Source: Prevotellaceae bacterium
GTDB lineage: Bacteria; Bacteroidota; Bacteroidia; Bacteroidales; UBA932
NCBI GenBank assembly: GCA_031279735.1
Contig: JAITHX010000188.1
Span: forward strand, 1-13,764
Length of the DNA: 13,764 nt
Direction of reading: 5' to 3'
Shown here: positions 1 to 6,437 of the stretch, piece by piece
How positions within the stretch are numbered: position 1 is the stretch's first letter
How the letters are laid out: each line of letters opens with the position of its first letter
Position numbers and translations under genes: made by a program
Notes under the pieces: generated by a model
What the model was told of the DNA's origin: nothing
Database searches by the model: none
What the model saw: the letters and a program-made list of their open reading frames with translations, nothing else

Positions 1-20
1 CCATCCGCAGTCGGACGAAA

Positions 21-304
21 TTCGTTATTCGGAATTAGTAATTGATACGTCCGAAGCCGGCCGTAATTCGTAATTCGTAATTCGTAATTGATCAAAGGCT
101 GTACGTCCGAAGCCGGCCGTAATTCGTAATTCGTAATTCGTAATTCGTAATTCGTAATTCGTAATTGATCAAAGGCTGTACGTCCGAAGCCGGCCGTAAT
201 TCGTAATTCGTAATTCGTAATTGATCAAAGGCTGTACGTCCGAAGCCGGTCGTAATTCGTAATTCGTAATTCGTAATTGATTCGTAATTCGTAATTCGTA
301 ATTG
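21..304. repeat. Nested minisatellite of GTAATTC heptamers
   Basis: The stretch is a higher-order tandem repeat. Each unit has a 16-base head (ACGTCCGAAGCCGGCC), a run of GTAATTC heptamers ending in one GTAATTG, and a 12-base tail (ATCAAAGGCTGT). Heads start at 47, 103, 180 and 236. The units hold 4, 7, 4 and 4 heptamers, so unit lengths are 56, 77 and 56, and the middle one differs by exactly three heptamers. The fourth head has one C-to-T change; its tail is replaced by ATTC and three more heptamers running to 304. Bases 21-46 are degenerate heptamers. No gene is visible in 1-305. Every count was made by eye from the sequence. Confidence 0.95.
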
Positions 305-305
305 A

Positions 306-3300
306 TTATTCTACTATCAGCACAACCCTCTGTCGTATCCCGCCGTCCCGATATTCGAACTCGAACTTCTTTTTATTCGGGTTGCCGGCATATATATAGG
401 AGGGGTCGGTTGCGGCGGCGAAAGCGGCGTCGGCGTCGAAGAACTTGGCGCCGGCGTAGCGTCCGGCGGCAACTTCGGTGATGGCGGCGTCGAATACCGC
501 GCCGGCGATGTTTGTCCAGTCCCATTGTCCCGTTGCGGATGCTATGCCCGTTATCCGGTTGAGGTTGACGCGATGGTTCAGGCGGGGCGTTCTGCATATT
601 TCCACTTCCATTGTGTGGTCGTGTTCGGCGGCGGCGCTGACGAATGCTTTTGCTCGCTGTGTGCCGCAGGCTGTCGAGGCGATGTCGTAGGTGAAAGTTG
701 CGAACGAATGGGCGTGCCAGGCGGAGAGGTCTATTTCGCCGGTGCTTCTTTCGGTGCCTTGCACGAGGGCGGCGCCGTAGGTGCGCGGCGTCCATTCCAC
801 CGTGTAGTTAAAATCCAGCGAATCGAGGCAGCTGCTCAGTTCCACGCGCAGTGTGGGCGACAGCCGCACTATCAGCCGTATGTCGGGCGGCACATAGCGG
901 TCCGACATGTCGAGGCGGATGATGCGCGACACGGCGCGGCACTTGCCGTTCGGCATTGCTGCCGCGTTTGCAACGGCGAGACGGTAGTGTCCCGCGCTGC
1001 CGGAATCGGCGTAGAAACTGTGGACGACGTCTATACGATTGCCGGGCGACGCGACTTCCGAACCCGCGACGGGCATCCATGCCAGAGGATTGTGGAGGTC
1101 GTCCGTAGCGTTGTGCTCCCATCGTCCAACCAGTCCGGCGCCGAAGGTTCCGTCGTCGGAGTATGAGCCGGCGAGAGTCACGAGTCCTCTGTCGCACGTT
1201 TCCGATATGTCGGCTGCGGGCTGGCTCACCGTTGCGGGCGGGGCGCAGAAACGCAGCTCTATGTCGTCGAGCACAAGGGCGCTGTTGGTTTTGGCGGCAT
1301 TGAAGACCGACAGCCGGATGTCGGCGTGTGCGGCGACGAACTCGAAGCCGTAGAGTCGCCACACGCCCGCCTGTCGTTCGGCGGGGAGAGCGCCCGTGAA
1401 AAATTCGGCGAGAATCGCGCCGGTCATTTCGTCCTGAATCACGAACTTCAGCATCGGGTCTGCGGGAATTGCGGCGGGCTTGCTGCCGTTTCGCAGGTTG
1501 CCGGCGCGGACGGAGAAATGCAGTCGCATGTTTGCGCACAAATCGTTGACTACGGCGGTATAGAAGAGGGTCGGGGCGGGCGAGGCGCCGACTGCCATCA
1601 GGTAGCCGGCACCGAGGTTTGCCGGCGAAGTGTTGTCGCCGTAGTGCAGCCAGCCGTTGAATCCGGCGGGCATTTCCTTGGTCAGCCGGTAGGAATCGGG
1701 CGCGGCGAGGTTCGGGTCGTATGTGCAGGCGGTAGTTCCGTGCGACGATGCGAGCCGCGCCGGATCGTGAGCCGACGCGCCGTTGCCTCCGAAATCTTCG
1801 CGAAACAGCAATGTTCCGTGAGCGGAACAGGTCGAGGGCGACAAGCCGCAGTCGCTCGACAGTTTCAGTTCTATTCGGACGCGCGAGGCGACATTTCCCC
1901 CGATGTGCGCCTCGACCCAGAAACTTTGCACGGGGTCGGCGGTTTTCGCCACAACTATCGAATCGACGCGGGAAGCTAGCGGGGAGCCTCCGGTCGCCCG
2001 GTCGTACCACGAGTATTCGACGCCCTGAATCGGAATCATTTTCAGAGTGGCGAGGGCGGCGGGGCAGGCGAAATATTCCGCGGCGGCGGGTTTGAGCACC
2101 GCGACGACCACTTTGCCCGACGGCGCTTGCGGGGAGGCGCACGGAGCGTAGGTCATCGAATCTATGCCCGCGAATCCGGCATTGGGGACATAGACGATCG
2201 AATCGCGCTGCATCCGAGCCTGTCCGCGGGCGGGCGCATCGACAATCACCGGAGCAACGACGCAAGCCGGCGGTATCACATCGTTGGAAAGTGCGCGGAA
2301 CTCGACAGGTTCCGTCGTCATTGTCGCCACATAGTCGGGGTTGAGGACGCTGACTCCTTTAGTCATTCGGACTTCGGGGGTGAAGAAGCGGCAGATGTCT
2401 TCCGAAACGTGACACTTATAGACTCCCGGTCGAGTGATCTTCAGTATGGAATCGGCGGCGCCGGCAACGATTCGTCCGTTGCGATACCAGCGGTAGGCGC
2501 GCCGGTGCGGGGTGGGGATTCCGGAGGCGACGACGATTGTTGCCGTGTCGCCGAACGGGCAGAACTCGGTCGAAGGGAGGGGGGTAATCGAGTAGGGCAG
2601 CGAAATGCAGTCGGAAGCGTCGATGGAGTTGTTTGCCGGATGGCAGTCGTCGAATCCCTTCGCGGGGAAAACGGTTTTGTTTCCGTTGTCGGAGACGCGG
2701 GCTATTATCAGAGTGTTGTTGAGTTTTTGCGGAATCCTGAAAGTTCTGACCGCGGTGGTGTTGGGGAAGATGTCTTCGCCTATCTCTGCGGTTTGGATGC
2801 GGACGGTTCGCGGGTCGTCGAGGGTGTATCCGCCTGAATTTCTCACTCCCGCGTGATAGAAAGTCACCGGAGTGGCGGAGTTTATGCTTGCGGAACCGGC
2901 GTTTTTGACGGTCAGCTTGATTACGGTTTCGCTGCCGGCAACGGCAACGGTCATGTTCGTCAGCATCGCGTCGGGCATACTGCCTGCGGGCTTGTAGAGT
3001 TCGCCCTCGCGCACTGCGGGCTGCTGAATCCACTGTCCGCCGTAGGGCAGTATGGTATCGCCGTTCGCGTTGACGTAAACGGTGTTCCACGGCTGCGGGA
3101 AAGGCGGGACGGTCAAATCCCCGTTGACGAGACGGGGATTGTAGATCGCCTGATTCCAGACCGGCGGACAGGGCGCCCACTTGTCGCTGCCCGGCTTGTG
3201 CTCCCATACGAAAATGTAGCCCCGCGATCGCCACTGGTTTTTTCCGTCGTTGCGGCTCATGGTGACGATGTCGGCGCTGCCGTCCATGTTGAGGTCGGCG

Positions 3301-5306
3301 ACGACGGGGGCTTCGTAGCCGGTGTAGGAATAGACGTTGTCCTGCTGGAAGCGGACGGGGCTTCCGGCGCCGGGGCCGACGCTTATCGGGATGTAGTTCC
3401 GTTTGGACGGCGAGATTACGCGAACGGAATTTTCGTCCTTATAGCACAAGTCCATCGCGCCGTCGCCGTCGAAGTCGAACATGCTGATGCCGGTCATTTG
3501 CGAACGGTCGAGAACTTCCAGCGCCCACGACATTTTGAGCCGTTCCTCGATGGGCGTAGCGGCATCGGCGTGCCATGTGAGCGCGAACACGAAGCCGCTC
3601 ACCTCGGTCCACGCCGGATTGAGATTGCTGTTGAACACCGGATTGGAGATGTAGCCTTTGCTGTCGGCGGTGAAATGCGTCTTGTTGTCCGTGCCGGTCG
3701 AAAGCGGATGCGGCTTTACGGGAGTCGAAGAATGACCGCCTTTGGTGAAGATGCGCCCGGTGAGGAAACACAGTTCCGGCATCATCTTCAGTCCGTCCTT
3801 GCTGTCGCGCTTTCCGTTGATGTCGCCGAAGAAAGGATACGAAATATAGCCTTCCCAGCCGTCCTCGTAGAGCAGCATGGCGGCTTTGCAGGCTGCGGGG
3901 TTCTTTAGCGGGTCCCAGACATAGAGGATGTAGGTGTGGTTGTCGCCGCTCACCTTTACCATGTTGATCACTATAACGTCCTGACTTCCGTCCATGTCGA
4001 TGTCGGCGACGCAGGTAAACCCGTCGGCGAGAAACACGTTTGTGCTGGTGCCGTAGTTCGCGTCGGTCTTCACCGCGACGCTCGACGGTCCGGCTATAAT
4101 GTCGTATGCGAGCGCTCCTCCGGCGGCGCGCTTCATTCTATAGACCTTGCTTCCGGCAACGATGTCGAGCATTCCGTCGCCGTCGATGTCGGCAACGGCG
4201 ATGCAGGGAGTAAACTGGTCGCCGTTGGGCGTGAGCGGCTGTCGTCCGACGTAGGCGTATTTCTTGTCGATAATATCCTTGACGGCGCTCTGGCTGGCGG
4301 GCTGGGCGAAAGCGGCGAGGGTTTCGAGTTCGCATCGCAGCGTGCCGGTCACTCCGTTGAATATCTTGTTATAGACTATCACTTCCGCGATGCCGTCGGC
4401 GTCGATGTCGGCGATGTAGGGCAGAGGAGCGCTGAAAAAGTCGTTGCCGAGACCCGACGAGGGAACGGGCTTGAAGGTGTTTCTCCATTTTTCGGTCAGC
4501 ACGTCGGCACCGGTCGATGCGCGGTCGAGTTCAAGGCAGATGACGTTGCCCATCGTGGTGGCGACAACGATTTCCCCGCGTCCGTTCCTGTTCATGTCGG
4601 CGATGGCGAGCCTCGACGGGGAATTGTGGCGGGGAGGACTTCTGAGTCGCATGTCGTCGCCGATGTTGTGCTGCAAAATCCGCTTGCCTGTTTGTCCGTT
4701 GAAGATCATGATATACCTTCCGTAAGCGTCAAGACCCGCGCCGCCGTCGTAGTTTGCAAGTCCGAGCGCTACTATTTCGGGTTTGCCGTCGCCGTCGAGG
4801 TCGCCGACCAGAGGGATGGAGAAGCCGTCGAGCGCCCAGTCCTGATTGTCGGCGATATATTTGAGGGCGACTTCAAAGTCGATGTTCGACGGCACATCGT
4901 AAGTGCAGGAAGTGCTGGGGTCGATAAGGTTGACGGGCAAACAGTATTCCGAAACTATCACCGTCAGCGCGGCGAACAGCTCGACGCCGTCGCAGGCAAC
5001 CCCGTAGCGTATGTCGATAGTGTCGTTGCGGCAGCCGACGCCCGGCATAAAGAGGATATTGTCGCCGTCCTGCACCGCCGTGCCCTGAGCGATAGGGTCG
5101 AGCGCGGCGAGGATGCGCCATGTGTAATTTTCGCAGTCGATGGAATCCTTATGCACTACATCAACCTTTATTTTCATTAGCGGTTCGGTTTTAACGGTAT
5201 CGTTGAACAGCGCGAACTGAGCGCCCGCCGGCGACAGTCCCGACACAAACACAACGCAACATAACAGACACAACGCAACCGCCGAATAGAATTTCATTTT
5301 CCGCAT
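306..5306 (-). CDS. Large exported multidomain protein with FG-GAP propeller and Ig-like modules
   Basis: A 1666-residue protein, probably surface-exposed or secreted. The N-terminus is a signal peptide: Lys/Arg, a hydrophobic core at about residues 7-22, and a likely cleavage after AGAQ near residue 30. Translation may start at Met1 or Met4; no Shine-Dalgarno helps to choose. Seven FG-GAP-type calcium loops of the form DxDxDGxxD lie near residues 169, 236, 296, 370, 432, 610 and 670, enough for one beta-propeller of integrin-alpha type. After it come a CARDB-like segment (about 785-900), an Ig-like domain ending in YKCHVS (about 905-985), a cadherin-like Big_9-type segment (about 995-1065), another Ig-like region, a jellyroll-like domain (about 1162-1354, from LFREDFGG to VLDDIELRFC) and further Ig/PKD-like sequence. 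Such proteins in Bacteroidota usually end in a type IX secretion sorting domain; I see none here, as the chain stops in a beta-strand (RQRVVLIVE) directly at the repeat array. Domain names are by eye; ligand and role are unknown. Confidence 0.9.
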   Translation of the reverse strand: MRKMKFYSAVALCLLCCVVFVSGLSPAGAQFALFNDTVKTEPLMKIKVDVVHKDSIDCENYTWRILAALDPIAQGTAVQDGDNILFMPGVGCRNDTIDIRYGVACDGVELFAALTVIVSEYCLPVNLIDPSTSCTYDVPSNIDFEVALKYIADNQDWALDGFSIPLVGDLDGDGKPEIVALGLANYDGGAGLDAYGRYIMIFNGQTGKRILQHNIGDDMRLRSPPRHNSPSRLAIADMNRNGRGEIVVATTMGNVICLELDRASTGADVLTEKWRNTFKPVPSSGLGNDFFSAPLPYIADIDADGIAEVIVYNKIFNGVTGTLRCELETLAAFAQPASQSAVKDIIDKKYAYVGRQPLTPNGDQFTPCIAVADIDGDGMLDIVAGSKVYRMKRAAGGALAYDIIAGPSSVAVKTDANYGTSTNVFLADGFTCVADIDMDGSQDVIVINMVKVSGDNHTYILYVWDPLKNPAACKAAMLLYEDGWEGYISYPFFGDINGKRDSKDGLKMMPELCFLTGRIFTKGGHSSTPVKPHPLSTGTDNKTHFTADSKGYISNPVFNSNLNPAWTEVSGFVFALTWHADAATPIEERLKMSWALEVLDRSQMTGISMFDFDGDGAMDLCYKDENSVRVISPSKRNYIPISVGPGAGSPVRFQQDNVYSYTGYEAPVVADLNMDGSADIVTMSRNDGKNQWRSRGYIFVWEHKPGSDKWAPCPPVWNQAIYNPRLVNGDLTVPPFPQPWNTVYVNANGDTILPYGGQWIQQPAVREGELYKPAGSMPDAMLTNMTVAVAGSETVIKLTVKNAGSASINSATPVTFYHAGVRNSGGYTLDDPRTVRIQTAEIGEDIFPNTTAVRTFRIPQKLNNTLIIARVSDNGNKTVFPAKGFDDCHPANNSIDASDCISLPYSITPLPSTEFCPFGDTATIVVASGIPTPHRRAYRWYRNGRIVAGAADSILKITRPGVYKCHVSEDICRFFTPEVRMTKGVSVLNPDYVATMTTEPVEFRALSNDVIPPACVVAPVIVDAPARGQARMQRDSIVYVPNAGFAGIDSMTYAPCASPQAPSGKVVVAVLKPAAAEYFACPAALATLKMIPIQGVEYSWYDRATGGSPLASRVDSIVVAKTADPVQSFWVEAHIGGNVASRVRIELKLSSDCGLSPSTCSAHGTLLFREDFGGNGASAHDPARLASSHGTTACTYDPNLAAPDSYRLTKEMPAGFNGWLHYGDNTSPANLGAGYLMAVGASPAPTLFYTAVVNDLCANMRLHFSVRAGNLRNGSKPAAIPADPMLKFVIQDEMTGAILAEFFTGALPAERQAGVWRLYGFEFVAAHADIRLSVFNAAKTNSALVLDDIELRFCAPPATVSQPAADISETCDRGLVTLAGSYSDDGTFGAGLVGRWEHNATDDLHNPLAWMPVAGSEVASPGNRIDVVHSFYADSGSAGHYRLAVANAAAMPNGKCRAVSRIIRLDMSDRYVPPDIRLIVRLSPTLRVELSSCLDSLDFNYTVEWTPRTYGAALVQGTERSTGEIDLSAWHAHSFATFTYDIASTACGTQRAKAFVSAAAEHDHTMEVEICRTPRLNHRVNLNRITGIASATGQWDWTNIAGAVFDAAITEVAAGRYAGAKFFDADAAFAAATDPSYIYAGNPNKKKFEFEYRDGGIRQRVVLIVE

Positions 5307-5323
5307 TAGAAATAACTTAGCTC

Positions 5324-5348
5324 ACAGATGACACGGATGACACGGATG
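5324..5348. repeat. 9-base tandem repeat (ACACGGATG)
   Basis: Two exact copies of ACACGGATG (5331-5339 and 5340-5348) follow a partial copy ACAGATG (5324-5330). The array lies only about 20 bases upstream of the start of the large minus-strand gene, so it is probably in its 5' leader or promoter. Its function cannot be judged from sequence. Confidence 0.8.
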
Positions 5349-5499
5349 ACCCTGAAATTTCTTCCTTCATTTTAAGACAGTCAAACCTTTCTTCTTTTCT
5401 AATTGCTTTCATAATCTATATCTATTAATAAACAGCAGGGCGAATGTAGTAAAAGTTTTTGATTTCTCAGTTGGAGGCGGCGTGTCCCCGCGACGGCTT

Positions 5500-5579
5500 C
5501 GGTTCGGTCAGTTTTGGTCGATTTCTGTCGATTTCGGTCGACAGAAATCGACAGAAACCGACAGAAACCGCCCGAACCG
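5500..5579. repeat. 80-base imperfect palindrome with 10-base iterations
   Basis: The sequence is self-complementary around GTCGAC (5537-5542). Half arms are 40 bases and match at 34 of 40 positions by eye. The inner arms are themselves built of 10-base iterations of the type CGACAGAAAC (three in a row at 5540-5569, mirrored as GTCGATTTCT-type units on the left). As RNA or extruded DNA it would form a long hairpin. It has no T-run, so an ordinary intrinsic terminator is unlikely; it lies between divergent genes, where a terminator would not be expected. Confidence 0.88.
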
Positions 5580-5635
5580 ACTGAACAAAACGCCCTCGAA
5601 TTTGTTTGAACCTAATTAAACGATTTAGCAATATG

Positions 5636-6130
5636 ATGAAAATTGGAATATTTTACGGCTCGTCCGGCGGCAACACCAAGAGTGTGGCAGAAAGAATAGC
5701 AATGAAATTAGGCGTTGGCGAGAGCGACGTTCGCGACGTGAGCAAAGCCGTAGCCGCCGACCTGTCGGGCTACGACCTGCTGCTGCTCGGCAGTTCCACC
5801 ATGGGTTCCGGCGACTTGCAGGACGATTGGGAAAGCTTCATCTCCATAGTTGCAACGGCGGATTTGTCGGGCAAGAAGACTGCGCTGTTCGGCTGCGGCA
5901 ACTCGAAGTATCACCCCGACACATTCTGCGGAGCATTAGGCGTGATCTACAACACTATTAAAGACAAAACCGCCGTCGTAGGATTCACCGACACGAAAGG
6001 CTACACGTTCGATACCTCCGGCTCGGTGCTAAACAACAAGTTCGTCGGACTGCCCTTAGACGAGGATAACGAAAGCGAACTCACCGAAAGCCGTATTGAT
6101 GCGTGGATCAAATTAATTGTTAATTGTTAA
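5636..6130 (+). CDS. fldA: Flavodoxin, long-chain type
   Basis: A small soluble FMN-binding electron carrier of 164 residues, the usual length for long-chain flavodoxins. The N-terminus MKIGIFYGSSGGNT is the first beta-strand plus the phosphate-binding loop (SSGGNT, residues 9-14). The second FMN loop is near residues 53-65 (SSTMGSGDLQDDW), and GCGNSKYHPDTFCGALG at 86-102 is the third. The C-terminal GYTFDTSGSV and FVGLPLDEDNE segments are typical of the long-chain class. I chose the ATG at 5636 because it gives the family's standard MKIGIFYGS start; the ATG at 5633 is equally possible, and one at 5606 would add ten unlikely residues. No Shine-Dalgarno is visible. The last codons (Leu-Ile-Val-Asn-Cys-stop) are written in the TTAATTG heptamer array, so the C-terminus may have been set by repeat growth. 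Its redox partners are not in the window. Confidence 0.93.
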   Translation: MKIGIFYGSSGGNTKSVAERIAMKLGVGESDVRDVSKAVAADLSGYDLLLLGSSTMGSGDLQDDWESFISIVATADLSGKKTALFGCGNSKYHPDTFCGALGVIYNTIKDKTAVVGFTDTKGYTFDTSGSVLNNKFVGLPLDEDNESELTESRIDAWIKLIVNC

Positions 6131-6145
6131 TTGTTAATTGTTAAT
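6113..6145. repeat. TTAATTG heptamer array at a gene end
   Basis: Four exact TTAATTG units start at 6113 and are followed by TTAATG. The array begins inside the flavodoxin coding region and supplies its stop codon (6128-6130). It has the same period and the same TAATT core as the GTAATTC array at 21-304, and both sit at the 3' end of a gene. Confidence 0.92.
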
Positions 6146-6160
6146 GCCTGTCGGCTCAGT

Positions 6161-6325
6161 GTAAGTGTTACGAGATAAATTGACGGTTTTTTCACCGCAT
6201 AGCGGTGTTTTTTTACCGCAAAGGGCGCGAAGCCTTTGCGCCCCTTGCGAAGCCTTTGCGTCCTCTGCGGTGAAAAAACACCGCGACGCGGTGAAAAAAC
6301 CGTCAATTTATTTCGTGACAATTCC
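6161..6325. repeat. 165-base near-palindromic intergenic element
   Basis: The two halves are reverse complements around position 6243. Pairing x with 12486-x, the outer 64 bases of each arm match except at about eight positions, three of them G-T. Pairing continues more loosely to the centre through GCGAAGCCTTTGCG-type sequence. The ends read GTAAGTGTTACGAG (left) and CGTGACAATTCC (right). It contains the short palindrome CACCGCnnnGCGGTG at 6193-6207 and 6279-6293. Similar CCGCAAAGGGCGCGAAG-like sequence recurs as dispersed intergenic repeats in many environmental bacteria, as I recall. The element has no coding capacity and no clear target-site duplication, so it is REP- or MITE-like rather than a proven mobile element. 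It fills the gap between the flavodoxin gene and the next plus-strand gene. Confidence 0.88.
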
Positions 6326-6361
6326 TTTGCGTTGAAAAAACACCGCAACGCGGTGCAAAAG
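6323..6361. repeat. Partial direct copy of the palindrome arm
   Basis: Bases 6323-6361 repeat 6261-6299 at an offset of 62 with only a few changes, including a third CACCGCnnnGCGGTG (6341-6355). It looks like a truncated or duplicated end of the larger palindromic element beside it. Confidence 0.8.
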
Positions 6362-6437
6362 CGCGATATTCGTCTTTCAATTGACTTTCGGCACGTTTTT
6401 TGTGCCCTTTGGACATGAATTTATAAAGAATGTGGAT

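Larger units (their letters stand above)
5307..5635. other. Divergent intergenic region without a gene
   Basis: About 330 bases between two divergent genes. It holds a short 9-base tandem repeat next to the minus-strand gene, an AT-rich stretch (about 5355-5460) likely to carry promoters, and an 80-base palindrome nearer the flavodoxin gene. I found no clear TTTG/TAnnTTTG promoter pair on either strand and no convincing small reading frame. Confidence 0.6.

Noticed and set aside
1..305. CRISPR-like array
   Set aside because: Units are near-identical throughout, the variable part is only heptamer number, and there are no unique spacers or cas genes.
808..2265. Long minus-strand open frame of 485 codons
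   Set aside because: It is an Arg/Pro-rich shadow in another frame of the large exported protein; GC-rich codon use keeps alternative frames open.
3936..5180. Plus-strand open frame of 414 codons opposite the FG-GAP region
   Set aside because: It is the antisense image of DxDGDG-type repeats (recurrent VDVGD words) and has no family features.
5500..5579. Intrinsic terminator
   Set aside because: The stem is long, but no T-run follows and both adjacent genes start, not end, here.
6236..6418. Small plus-strand frame of 60 codons
   Set aside because: It lies in the palindromic element and encodes only the repeat sequence, a frequent false gene call.
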